Shown piece after piece: positions 8,513 through 17,414 of a DNA stretch of 64,000 nt. Source of the DNA: an uncultured Armatimonadota bacterium. Its GTDB lineage: Bacteria > Armatimonadota > Fimbriimonadia > Fimbriimonadales > Fimbriimonadaceae. The stretch's first letter is position 1. The number at the start of each line of letters is the position of its first letter. Under the pieces are notes generated by a model that saw nothing but the letters and a program-made list of their open reading frames with translations, made no database searches and was not told where the DNA came from. The stretch lies in contig CAIYMO010000049.1 of NCBI GenBank assembly GCA_903927345.1, forward strand, positions 1 through 64,000, given 5' to 3'. Made by a program: the position numbers and the translations under genes.

Positions 8513-8857
8513 TTATCGAACGAAGTGAATTTCTACGATGCGGCTTCCATCCCAAAGAAGAAGCGAATCGAGGACAGGCTTACCTTTCGCGATTTCGCGA
8601 GCTTCTTCAAAAGTGACCCTTTTTGTCTCGCCACTGAGCATGCCGGGCACCGCCATATAGCCGATCGCGTCATCGACAGAGGGAAAGCACGAGAGACCAT
8701 TAACGGTCATTCCGTCGGGCGTGGTGGCATTGTTGCAGGCGTACTTCCCTTCTCCGACGGAGATCAAATAGATTTCGTTCGGGAAGTTGCTGATCGAATC
8801 CCACATCCCTTCCTCAAACGAGGAGATCAGGGGATTTTCTAAGAGCTCAATTGCCAT
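8513..8857 (-). CDS. Hypothetical protein overlapping the 3' end of carA (114 aa)
   Basis: I chose the ATG at 8857, giving MAIELLENPLISSFEEG; the frame further upstream only shadows carA. The start lies inside the last codons of carA (11-bp overlap), suggesting co-expression. The product is soluble and mixed alpha/beta, with TPDGMTVNGLSCFPSVDDAIGYMAVPGM and a tail LLLWDGSRIVEIHFVR. I recognise no family. Confidence 0.6.
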   Translation of the reverse strand: MAIELLENPLISSFEEGMWDSISNFPNEIYLISVGEGKYACNNATTPDGMTVNGLSCFPSVDDAIGYMAVPGMLSGETKRVTFEEAREIAKGKPVLDSLLLWDGSRIVEIHFVR

Positions 8858-9995
8858 TCCGGATCTTCTCCACGAAGCTAGCGAAGTAAGGACGGGAATC
8901 CCATGGTCCGGGTGCCGCTTCGGGGTGATACTGGATGCTCCAAGCATCGGCATCTGGAACGGACATTCCTTCCACAGTGCCGTCGTTAACGTTAATCTGG
9001 GTCACCTTGCCACGAGTTCCGTTAAGGCTGTTAGGTTCAATCGCGTAGCCGTGATTCTGGCTCGTGATCGTCACCTTTCCGGTCTCTAGATCTTTGACTG
9101 CGTGGTTAGATCCTCTGTGACCGTACTTGAGCTTAAACGTCTCGCCGCCAACTGCGTGACAGAGCATTTGGTTGCCAAGGCAAATGCCAAACATTGGTCG
9201 TCGACCAAGCAGGCTTCGAACAGTAGAGACAACTCCTTCGAGTCGCTTCGGGTCGCCAGGTCCAGGGCTGAGGAAAATTCCGTCGGGCTTCCAGCTCATG
9301 ACCTCTTCAGCAGTCGCAGTTGCGGGCAGGACGATTGGGCGACAGCCTGCTCGCCAGAATCGACGGAGGATGTTGAACTTCAGCCCGCAATCAAGGACAA
9401 CAAGTCTTGGGCGACCCGCTGGGTCTGGCTCGGCAACCGATTCTTTGCCTTCGGGGCCCCACTTGTAGGCACTACTGGTCGTAACTGAGAGAACGTAGTC
9501 TTGCTCGTCGTAACCCGCTGATTCAGCAAGCCGAGTTTTTCCAGCTGCAGGGTCATCGCAGATCACGCCCATCGTCACACCTGCACTTCGAATGTGCTTG
9601 GTGATCATCCTCGTGTCAAGACCTTGGATTCCGGCAACTCCTCTCTCCTTTAGCAAGGCGTCAATAGTCCGAGTTGAACGCCAGTTGGAGGGGTCTTCAC
9701 AAGCTTCGCGGACGATCAGTCCGCTGGGCTGGATTTTGTCTGACTCGAAGTCATCATCGTTGATGCCGTAGTTTCCGATCATCGGATACGTCAACATCAC
9801 CATTTGACCTGCGTAGCTGGGATCAGTGAGGATCTCTTGGTAGCCGGTCATTCCGGTATTGAAAACGACTTCTCCTATGCCGGGAACATCGGCACCAAGG
9901 GCCCGACCTTCGTAAACGGAGCCATCGCTAAGGAGCAGGAATCGCTTCAACCTAGAGTCGTAGAATACCCGTTCTTGCTGCTGGTTTGGGATCAA
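8847..9995 (-). CDS. carA: Carbamoyl-phosphate synthase small (glutaminase) subunit
   Basis: A 382-aa CarA of normal length. The N-terminal small-subunit domain shows YEGRALGADVPGIGEVVFNTGMTGYQEILTDPSY. The class I glutamine amidotransferase domain has the nucleophile Cys272 in FGICLGNQ, SQNHGYAIEP, and His357/Glu359 in QYHPEAAPGP. It hydrolyses glutamine and feeds ammonia to CarB for arginine and pyrimidine synthesis. The half-length carB lies on the same strand about 1.7 kb downstream, beyond a pseudopilin unit with its own terminator. Confidence 0.95.
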   Translation of the reverse strand: MIPNQQQERVFYDSRLKRFLLLSDGSVYEGRALGADVPGIGEVVFNTGMTGYQEILTDPSYAGQMVMLTYPMIGNYGINDDDFESDKIQPSGLIVREACEDPSNWRSTRTIDALLKERGVAGIQGLDTRMITKHIRSAGVTMGVICDDPAAGKTRLAESAGYDEQDYVLSVTTSSAYKWGPEGKESVAEPDPAGRPRLVVLDCGLKFNILRRFWRAGCRPIVLPATATAEEVMSWKPDGIFLSPGPGDPKRLEGVVSTVRSLLGRRPMFGICLGNQMLCHAVGGETFKLKYGHRGSNHAVKDLETGKVTITSQNHGYAIEPNSLNGTRGKVTQINVNDGTVEGMSVPDADAWSIQYHPEAAPGPWDSRPYFASFVEKIRNGN

Positions 9996-10059
9996 TCAAC
10001 GAAGTCTGTCATCGCAATATTCAATCGCCACGTCGGTATCGCGTGATATCTGTCCCAAT

Positions 10060-11847
10060 TTAGAGTACAGGTTCAATGCGGGCAGTGGCACCCTCGATCT
10101 CAACCGAATACTTTACGCCATCAATGATCATCGGGCTGATGCGCAGGCTTGTCCACTTAGGCGGCAGGCACGGCTTACAACTGAGCCACCAGCCTGATTT
10201 CAGTTGCTTCTTCCAGGATGCTCCTTTCAAGGGCTTCTCGTCAAACCTGAACCCGGCGAAGCCGTACAAGACGGTATTCAAACAACCCGCTGCGCCAGTG
10301 TAGAAGTACGTCCGCTCCGACGACCGCTTCTCGCTGAACATCATCTGAGGGCCCTTTACAAACGGCTCCCACGCCCGCTTCCAGGCATCGTAGGCTTTCT
10401 CCTTCTCCCCTAACCGAGCCCAGATCGTCGCGTGAATCGCATCGCTCATCGCTGGCCCATTCTTGCTCACCTTCCTCTCAAACCGCTCCATCATGGTTCT
10501 GGCTTGCTTTTCGGCCTCGGGGTACTGGAGGGGGAAGATCGACAGAACCGCCGCCGCCTGTTTGTAGCTTCGTTCCTTATCATCGTCGTAGGTTAGGAAC
10601 GACTTCTCATCTTTTGGTAGCTTAAACTTCGTGGGCCCTTCCCACTGGCGGCCGTTCATCGCCCATTGGGCGAGAAGGTTGGTGTAAAGATCATTGTCGC
10701 CAATATGGTTCTCGTCGGGAGACATGACGTCTTTGATTTCTCGTCCATGCGCCCCGGTTACTGATCTCTTCTCATAGAAGTTTCCAACCCCCACCGCAAC
10801 TCTTCCGACCTCAGCGGAACTCGAAATCCCCGCTTTTTCGCTCAAATTCAGCCCCCAGAGAACCGAACCGGATATGTGATGTTCCTTCACGCTTGACGCT
10901 CGGACGGTCTCTTTGCCGCTGACCGACGACTCCCACGGGAACATCATTCCGCTGTTCGGCTTCTTGAAGAACTCGGTGGCATTTTTCTTCGCTTGGGCCG
11001 CCCGATCCAAACGGTACTTGTTGATCTGCCGCACCGCCTCTGGCTGAAGGAAAAGCATCGATGGCAACACCCAAACATCCATGTCCCAAAACGTGTGGCC
11101 GAAATACAGTGAATTGTTCAATCCAAATGGTGCAAAGCCGTATTCTCGAACCGGGAGTTGAGGGCGGCTAGCGGCTCGGGCCAGGATGCTTGTGGTCCGT
11201 TCGACGAACGCCGCATCTGCCGGCGGACCGATCACCTTGATCGTAGAAATCACCGCACTCTTGATCTGAAGACTGGTCTTTGCAGAAGTCGCCAAGATGT
11301 CGGTGGCATACGGCAAGAGTCCCGATCGAAAATGAAACGTGTAACTGCGATCAGTCTCAGGATGCAGGCGATCAAATCCCTCTCCAGCAATGATCCTGAA
11401 ATCCTGCTTCACTGGAACAGGTTTCTGAACTCCAACAACTTCAACACTACAAACGTATCCCGTTGTCGGCGTTTCAATGCCCTCACCTGTCGTGATGATC
11501 ACTTTGAGATCGCCAGCCTCGTAGGAGGCCCGAATTTGATCCGAAGGAACAGTCGGCTCCACCGCCTCCTTCCAAGTGCTCACAGGAGGCAGCTTCACTG
11601 GCCAAAGAATCTTCACTCGACTCTGATGGACTTTTTCTTCGCCGCTGCTTTCAAAACCATCGGCGTAAACCAAATCAAAGCCGGTGTCCGAGAAGTTGGT
11701 CAGACGGTAGTCCGAGCCTTGCACCAACAGATCTCGCAAAACCGGTTGCGCCAACGGATTCTGAACAACTCTGGGTGCCCCACACCCCGTCAATAGAACC
11801 CCAAAAACTGCCAACCGCCAACCGCCAACCGCAAACCGCATCCTCAC
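10060..11847 (-). CDS. GH65-like glycoside hydrolase lipoprotein
   Basis: A 595-aa protein with a lipoprotein signal (AVFGVLLTGC, Cys22). The central region has the hallmarks of the GH65/ATHL1-like family: FGHTFWDMDVWVLPSML around 249-264, the MMFPWESSVSGKE substrate loop around 301-313, and SPDENHIGDNDLYTNLLAQW around 376-395, where Asp378 sits at the usual general-acid region. Relatives cleave or phosphorolyse alpha-glucosides such as trehalose-type disaccharides or glucosyl-galactose. The start overlaps the upstream 876-aa gene in an ATGA, so both are probably made together at the cell envelope. The exact substrate is unknown. Confidence 0.8.
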   Translation of the reverse strand: MRMRFAVGGWRLAVFGVLLTGCGAPRVVQNPLAQPVLRDLLVQGSDYRLTNFSDTGFDLVYADGFESSGEEKVHQSRVKILWPVKLPPVSTWKEAVEPTVPSDQIRASYEAGDLKVIITTGEGIETPTTGYVCSVEVVGVQKPVPVKQDFRIIAGEGFDRLHPETDRSYTFHFRSGLLPYATDILATSAKTSLQIKSAVISTIKVIGPPADAAFVERTTSILARAASRPQLPVREYGFAPFGLNNSLYFGHTFWDMDVWVLPSMLFLQPEAVRQINKYRLDRAAQAKKNATEFFKKPNSGMMFPWESSVSGKETVRASSVKEHHISGSVLWGLNLSEKAGISSSAEVGRVAVGVGNFYEKRSVTGAHGREIKDVMSPDENHIGDNDLYTNLLAQWAMNGRQWEGPTKFKLPKDEKSFLTYDDDKERSYKQAAAVLSIFPLQYPEAEKQARTMMERFERKVSKNGPAMSDAIHATIWARLGEKEKAYDAWKRAWEPFVKGPQMMFSEKRSSERTYFYTGAAGCLNTVLYGFAGFRFDEKPLKGASWKKQLKSGWWLSCKPCLPPKWTSLRISPMIIDGVKYSVEIEGATARIEPVL

Positions 11848-14474
11848 TGTCGCCCCAAGTCCACGCCTTTCGCCACCATCGAAACCAACGCATTCTGATC
11901 GTTGATCAGTTCCAGGACCCGCTGGCGATACCCTTCCGGAACCCGGCCGTTCAGGGTGTGAAGCGCTTTGATCCGAACCGCTGTTGAGGTCGAGTTCAGC
12001 CCAGAACCCGCCATTCGGAGCGACTCTGGAGTACCGACAAGACCCATCAACTCGACTCCAAGGAGCAACGAGCGCTCGTCTGTTCGGGCTAGGAGGGATT
12101 GGCCCAATGACATTCCTCGAGAGGACTTAGCTAAGAATCCCAATGCTGCTCGCCGAATGATGAAGTCCGGGTTCGTGAGTAGCGCCTCCATAGTCGGTGC
12201 CATCGAATCGTCGGCCAGTGCGGCCAAGGCGATCATCGCGTCCTCCGCAGTGATGGTATCGCCGCTCAGAACGATTCCCGAGATTTGATCAACAACCTCC
12301 TTTGCGCCGGCAGCTGCGGCATAGCGGATTGCCTCACGACGAGTAACGTCGTTTTTGAGTCCATCGGGAATCGAGTTCCGCAAATCGAGAATTTTTGCTA
12401 ACGTAGCGATTTGATAGATCGAGGCTTTTGCGAAAGGATTTGCCTTTCCAAACTGCTCCACCAGAGAAGCTCGAGCGGTCGCCTGATTCATAGCCAATGC
12501 GGCCGCAACCCGGATCATAGAACCAGGTGCAGTGCCGGCGAATTGCTGGCAGAATCGAACGAGCGCCGGTTCACCGATCTCTGCCAGCTTTCGCGCGGAA
12601 GGCGCCGAACGTGCACCACCCGAACGAACCTGCTCCCAAAGCGTATCGATTTCTTCGACCTTGGCGGTGACGGATCCTGGATTCACGGGAATAAAATCGC
12701 GTTGCTCACTCTCTTCAATTGAAAGGTTGGTTCCCATTGATCCAGACGAGGCGGCAGTTCCTGGAAGCGGTCCCTCAGCAAAGGCATCGTCTCCACCGAG
12801 GTTGATGAACAGCGCAATTCCGGGTCGGCCGTTGATGCTGACACCCACTCCAACAGGTCCAGCATATCGATCGGAGCCTGCCTCATCCATGAAGAGCGCC
12901 ACCGACCCTTCTTGGGCGAGCGCCGGTCGGCTATCGCGGGCGGCGTACAAGTCGTCACCCTCTCGATCGATCAAGATCGCAAGGGCCCGCTCGGTCGCAT
13001 TCGCATGACAAGAGCCTTTTCGGACGACGTAAGTATCGTCTCCAGTCAGGTCAAACTGAGCGGCCACTCCTTCTCCAGTCGCGGAGCCTTGCGATTGGGT
13101 CAGGGCGAGATAAGTGTCGTTGCCACCGCTGTCATAGATCGACCCGACTCCAAAACTTCTCGCCGAGCCTTGTGCATCGGTCCCGGCTTCATAGAGGTCG
13201 TCGCCATCGATATCGGTAAGGAGTCCGATCCCTCCCGGCATCAGGCCAGCATATCCTTGAGCTCGACAAATGAATCCGCCTGGATTCGTGCTGTCGGCGA
13301 CAAGACCTCCTGTACGATATCGGTCGTTTCCGCCGGTATTGACAAGCCATCCCGTACCTCCGAGCATCCCGGCGCCCTGCCCAAGATAGCCAAACTTAAG
13401 GGTATCTGAGCCCTTGCCAAGCACCAAAGCTCCGAAGCCGGCAATCCCAAATCCTTGGCCCAGAGAGCGGCTTTCGATTCGGCACTGCTGATCAACAACG
13501 GCAATTCCGACTCCGCCCGCTCCCGCGCCATAAGAAAGTGCCTTTCCGTACAAGTCCGGTCGAACACCAAGAAAGTGAGCAATGCCGACACCCAAGATTC
13601 CAGATCCTCCGGCTGCATCAACAAAATCGGCTTTTGTGTCGTTGCCAAAATCGATCAAAACCGATGCATAGCCGATTCCCGACCCGTATCGACCCTTGTA
13701 GCGGTTTCGTCCGCCGAGGTCAATGCAGAGGCCGGATGCGAGAGCTTTGTGTTCATCGTCACCCGAGCCACAGATTTCGACCGGAATTCCAGCGACGTAG
13801 AAAGACTCCGCGCCCTTCCATCCTGCCCGGGCCGCCTCCCGCAGAGTGGGGATCGCTGTCTGAGTAGCCGTAGCGAGTTCCTGAGCAGCCTCCCGAATAA
13901 TGGCCAGCTCGACTTTTGCGAGAGCCGATTCGAGGACCATAGAGGTCATGCGGGGCTTCGTAGCAAACTCAAATTTGATGTCGGTGCCCTGCGCAGCCCA
14001 GGCTGGGAGCGATTCGATGAGACCGCGCTTTTCCTCGGGCGAAAGCTTTTCGAGCGCCTTCCGAATCTTGCCGTTTGCGTATGAAATGGAACTCAGCAAA
14101 TCACCCACCACTCCTCGCAAGTTCTCGGGCAAGGTGGTGGTTGGTGGCAGAAGCACTTGTTCTGAGGCAACAAGCCCAGATACTGGGTCACCGTAGAGCG
14201 TCGTGAATGCCTGTTTTAGGAATGCCTTGAGGCTTGGATCTGTCCGCTCATGAAGTCCGAGCAGCGAATCGATTGCGCTCACAGGCTTTGCTAAGCAGTT
14301 CCCCACGATCGGAGGTGCAAATGGATATGCCCGGCTCTGGCGCGCGAAGCCCAAGTCTTCCTCGGACAAGACTGACACCTGCAAAGCCTGCGCAATCGCT
14401 TTACGTTCTCCTGGAGTCACTTGACCGAAAGAGGCACTCGCGAGCAACAAACCCAATACCGAAAACGCTTTCAC
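11844..14474 (-). CDS. Exported GxDxY-repeat and HEAT-repeat protein (876 aa)
   Basis: The signal peptide is MKAFSVLGLLLASASFGQ. Residues 20-240 are mostly helical. Residues about 250-570 carry Gly-rich strands ending in a G-[DNS]-D-x-[YF] motif: GSDTL 354, GNDRY 382, GDDLY 424, GNDTY 451, GDDTY 478, GDDLY 506, GSDRY 533 and GDDAF 561. In the later part the repeats are spaced 26-28 residues, consistent with a beta solenoid, perhaps binding calcium like RTX repeats. Residues about 640-876 look like HEAT repeats (NPDFIIRRAALGFLAK, STAVRIKALHTL). The function is unknown. Coupling to the GH65-like lipoprotein suggests joint work on a surface glycan. Confidence 0.75.
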   Translation of the reverse strand: MKAFSVLGLLLASASFGQVTPGERKAIAQALQVSVLSEEDLGFARQSRAYPFAPPIVGNCLAKPVSAIDSLLGLHERTDPSLKAFLKQAFTTLYGDPVSGLVASEQVLLPPTTTLPENLRGVVGDLLSSISYANGKIRKALEKLSPEEKRGLIESLPAWAAQGTDIKFEFATKPRMTSMVLESALAKVELAIIREAAQELATATQTAIPTLREAARAGWKGAESFYVAGIPVEICGSGDDEHKALASGLCIDLGGRNRYKGRYGSGIGYASVLIDFGNDTKADFVDAAGGSGILGVGIAHFLGVRPDLYGKALSYGAGAGGVGIAVVDQQCRIESRSLGQGFGIAGFGALVLGKGSDTLKFGYLGQGAGMLGGTGWLVNTGGNDRYRTGGLVADSTNPGGFICRAQGYAGLMPGGIGLLTDIDGDDLYEAGTDAQGSARSFGVGSIYDSGGNDTYLALTQSQGSATGEGVAAQFDLTGDDTYVVRKGSCHANATERALAILIDREGDDLYAARDSRPALAQEGSVALFMDEAGSDRYAGPVGVGVSINGRPGIALFINLGGDDAFAEGPLPGTAASSGSMGTNLSIEESEQRDFIPVNPGSVTAKVEEIDTLWEQVRSGGARSAPSARKLAEIGEPALVRFCQQFAGTAPGSMIRVAAALAMNQATARASLVEQFGKANPFAKASIYQIATLAKILDLRNSIPDGLKNDVTRREAIRYAAAAGAKEVVDQISGIVLSGDTITAEDAMIALAALADDSMAPTMEALLTNPDFIIRRAALGFLAKSSRGMSLGQSLLARTDERSLLLGVELMGLVGTPESLRMAGSGLNSTSTAVRIKALHTLNGRVPEGYRQRVLELINDQNALVSMVAKGVDLGRQ

Positions 14475-14542
14475 TACCCAGCATTTTAACGAGTACGGAC
14501 AAGCCGGTGACGTTTTCCAGAAATGAATCGTCAGATTCTTTC

Positions 14543-15679
14543 ATGGAGGCGGGCGTTAAGTATCGAACAATCGCGTCGATTTGCACTGTCATCGCGACAA
14601 TCTCCGCTCTTGGTCGGTGGCAAATTGGAGCAGTCGGAGCCGTCCCACCACCAAAGGCTAATCCAGCCACATCGGCTCCTACGATTGAGATTGTCCCCGC
14701 ACCAAAGCTCCCGGCACCAACTTTTCTTGAGTTTCAATCGGAGAGTCTGCCGACCGACGGGGGGCTCGACCTTGCGGACAACGGGGCAATCCTCCTCACC
14801 ACGATCCGGATCAACACTTTGGAGCGAAGGTATCGATACCTCTCACCGACCACTAAGCCGTTGGATGTTCGAGTCGTGGACCCAACCGAGCGATATTCTC
14901 TCTCCCAAAATGGTCGTCTGATCAAATTCCGGACGTCACAGCTCCCCCTCGGAACGCCGCGGCGCACACCATTTCGACTCTCACTCTCCGACCTCGTCTT
15001 CCGAAATTCCAATATCCTAGCCAGCGCCCGCCGCTTCTTTGCGGATGGAGCAACGCTCTCCTCCGACTTTGCAGACAAAAATTCAGTAAGCGTGCGAATT
15101 CTAAAGGATTCGAAACCCATTCGGACCCTCTACTCATCGAGAGAGCAGGTGGGAATTGCGGAAGTCGATGACGCCGAAACAGCTTGGATTTGGGAATCTC
15201 GACTCGCCGGGAAGGTAACCAGCTACCGCATATTCAAGGCAGATAGGATCAAAACTCAACCGATCCCTTTCCCGCCTACAAAAGGAACTCCGAAGCTAAT
15301 CACGACCACCAGGGGCCGGACCGTCTTCTCGGTTCGTGTCACCGAGCCAAGCTACCAGATCAAGGTTTATGAGCTTTTCGGAGGTGCATGGAACGAGCTA
15401 GCGCCACCACCGGGTTTCAAGAGCATGATTATTCAGCGCATTACTGACGACGGGCTGATGTTCGGCGGACTGCAGTCGCACGAGACCAATTTTGTCCCGG
15501 CTGTCTGGAAGGATGGGGTCGCCTACGACCTGCGTCGCCACCCTGATTGGCCCCTCGGTGGCGATCGATCCTATATTCAGGCAGTCAATCGCCGAGGCGA
15601 CCTCGTCATTGGCTCTCTGGCGGGTGGAACCGCTTCTGACGAGAGTTGTACAATGCTCCGAAGATTAGTCTCGAAGTAG
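14543..15679 (+). CDS. Exported hypothetical protein with HAF-like repeats (378 aa)
   Basis: I chose the ATG at 14543 because it opens with a plausible signal (YRTIASICTVIATISALG) and lies outside the divergent gene; the in-frame extension upstream to 14234 shadows that gene. The body is strand-rich with segments such as GGLDLADNGAILLTTI, ITDDGLMFGGLQSHETNFVPAVWKDG and AVNRRGDLVIGSLAGG, resembling 'HAF' extracellular repeats that describe beta-propeller-like folds. No enzyme motif is seen. It diverges from the GxDxY gene, and its 3' end overlaps trpS by 15 bp. Confidence 0.7.
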   Translation: MEAGVKYRTIASICTVIATISALGRWQIGAVGAVPPPKANPATSAPTIEIVPAPKLPAPTFLEFQSESLPTDGGLDLADNGAILLTTIRINTLERRYRYLSPTTKPLDVRVVDPTERYSLSQNGRLIKFRTSQLPLGTPRRTPFRLSLSDLVFRNSNILASARRFFADGATLSSDFADKNSVSVRILKDSKPIRTLYSSREQVGIAEVDDAETAWIWESRLAGKVTSYRIFKADRIKTQPIPFPPTKGTPKLITTTRGRTVFSVRVTEPSYQIKVYELFGGAWNELAPPPGFKSMIIQRITDDGLMFGGLQSHETNFVPAVWKDGVAYDLRRHPDWPLGGDRSYIQAVNRRGDLVIGSLAGGTASDESCTMLRRLVSK

Positions 15680-16666
15680 ACCCATCGCTGAGCGAACTTT
15701 GTCCATTGTTTCGCCGGCTACTTCTCGAGCCTTCTTAGCTCCTTCTTTCAGAATGTCTTGCACATCATCGTTCGTGAGGGCGTTTCTTCGTTCGCGGATC
15801 GGACGGAAGTATTCGTTGATTGCTTCAATACAAGCGGTCTTGTTCTGCATACAACCGCGCTCGCCTTTACGATCCTCATCCCATAGAGTCTGCCAATCGG
15901 GAGAGTAGATCTTGAGATATTGGCAAACGGCACACCCCTCGGGGATACCCGGATCTGTTTTTTTGATCTTGCTTGGCGTCGTGTATGCGCTCTTAACCTT
16001 TGCTGCTGTCTCGTCCTCTGTCTCACTCAAGAAGATGCAGTTGTCGTAGCTTTTGCTCATCTTCCGCATGTCAAGACCCGGAAGCTTCGCGCGGGTCTCA
16101 TCCTCAGGAATCAGATACTTGTAAGTCTCAAAGACATCGGTATTGAACAAGCGGTTAAAGCGCAACCCGATGTCATTTCCGATCTCAAGGTGCGGAGCCT
16201 GGTCTCTACCGACAGGAACTCCATAAGGGCGGTAAAGAAGAATGTCTGCAGTCTGCAAGACTGGGTAGCCAAGAAGTCCGTATGGCTCCCGCTCGACGCC
16301 TTCGATCTCATCTTTCTTTTCTTTGTAAGTCGGTGTGCGCTCCAGCCAACCAAGAGGAGTCACCATGCTGAACAGCACGTGGAGTTCAGCGTGCTCTTTC
16401 ACGTGGCTCTGAACAAAGATCGCAGACTTTGAGGGGTCGATTCCCGCCGCAACGTAGTCCTTTGTGATCTCAATCGTATTCTGGGCGAGGCTTTCGGTGT
16501 CGTCCAGCGTGGTCAGTGCGTGCCAGTCCGCAACCATGCAGAACATATCGTAACCTTCGTTCTGAAGGTTCACCCAGTTCCGAAGCGCACCCTCATAATT
16601 GCCCAAATGACCACCCCTAGGATTGGTAGGTCGCATTCCGCTCAGGATTCGCTTCGATGAACTCAC
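15665..16666 (-). CDS. trpS: Tryptophanyl-tRNA synthetase
   Basis: A 333-aa class I aminoacyl-tRNA synthetase. The HIGH-type motif is GHLGNY at 19-24, and KMSKS is at 202-206 (RKMSKSYDN). The middle has the expected LGYPVLQTADILLYRPYGVPVGRDQ. The start is GTG (gtgagttcatcg), chosen to give the usual short lead before RILSGMRPT. It charges tRNA-Trp. Cys245, Cys248, Cys272 and Cys279 form a cluster near the C-terminal domain that could bind metal or Fe-S, as known for Thermotoga TrpRS. It probably lies at the end of a lysA-M50-trpS transcription unit. Confidence 0.95.
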   Translation of the reverse strand: MSSSKRILSGMRPTNPRGGHLGNYEGALRNWVNLQNEGYDMFCMVADWHALTTLDDTESLAQNTIEITKDYVAAGIDPSKSAIFVQSHVKEHAELHVLFSMVTPLGWLERTPTYKEKKDEIEGVEREPYGLLGYPVLQTADILLYRPYGVPVGRDQAPHLEIGNDIGLRFNRLFNTDVFETYKYLIPEDETRAKLPGLDMRKMSKSYDNCIFLSETEDETAAKVKSAYTTPSKIKKTDPGIPEGCAVCQYLKIYSPDWQTLWDEDRKGERGCMQNKTACIEAINEYFRPIRERRNALTNDDVQDILKEGAKKAREVAGETMDKVRSAMGLLRD

Positions 16667-16727
16667 CCCAGGTTTATACCTTTAGAAGCTTATCGAAGGT
16701 AGCTGAACCTTGATTCCAAGGGTCGGC

Positions 16728-17411
16728 TTAGCTGCCGCCGAGGAGGAATCGGAGAGTCGGCCACATCGTATGCTCCATGTACCAAGTCAGAGGATTGAGT
16801 GGCCCTCTCGGGATCAAAACGATCGCGAGGAAGATGTACATTCCTGGACCATGGCAGAAGCGATACCACGCGTTTCGCTGAGGGGGAGGCATCATCTGCC
16901 CGACGAGCCAGTGACCATCCAACGGACCAAATGGGATCATGTTGAAGAAGAACATGCCCAGGTTCATGATGAGGGACATCGTGACCCAGTACGAGGCAAA
17001 TGCTTCTCCAGATTGAAGTGCCAGCCTTGGGTCCGCCAGCGATTCAAGATTCAACCCGACCAGGCCCGTACGAAGAAGAATTGCGTAAAAGACCGCCTGT
17101 CCCAGATTCGAAATGGGTCCCATGATGACGCTGATAAAGTGGTCCCAGCGTGGGTTTCGCATTCTCCCGACATTGACGATAACCGGCTTACCCCAGCCAA
17201 TGCCTGATCCTGTGGCGTTCGACAGAACCATCATGATCGTTCCGATGGGATCGAGGTGTGCGATCGGGTTAAGGGTTACGCGCCCCTGGGCACGCGGCGT
17301 CATGTCGCCGGCCATATCGGCAAACTTGGCGTGGCAGTATTCATGGAGTCCAACTGCGGGAATAAAGACTAACAACCGCAGTAGAGCGCCGAGAAAATCA
17401 AAATCCTGCAT
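16728..17411 (-). CDS. Site-2-protease-like M50 membrane metallopeptidase
   Basis: A 227-aa integral membrane protein. The zinc motif HEYCH (His23-His27) lies in the first membrane segment, followed by AKFADMAGDMTPRAQGRVTLNPIAHLDP. The third zinc ligand region is FFNMIPFGPLDGH. These are the S2P/M50 signatures of intramembrane proteases, often used in signalling or membrane-protein turnover. It begins 3 bp after lysA on the same strand and so is very likely co-transcribed with it. Confidence 0.9.
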   Translation of the reverse strand: MQDFDFLGALLRLLVFIPAVGLHEYCHAKFADMAGDMTPRAQGRVTLNPIAHLDPIGTIMMVLSNATGSGIGWGKPVIVNVGRMRNPRWDHFISVIMGPISNLGQAVFYAILLRTGLVGLNLESLADPRLALQSGEAFASYWVTMSLIMNLGMFFFNMIPFGPLDGHWLVGQMMPPPQRNAWYRFCHGPGMYIFLAIVLIPRGPLNPLTWYMEHTMWPTLRFLLGGS

Positions 17412-17414
17412 GAC

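Noticed and set aside
14234-14542. Upstream extension of the HAF-like gene
   Set aside because: It overlaps the divergent GxDxY gene, and the ATG at 14543 begins a signal-like segment.
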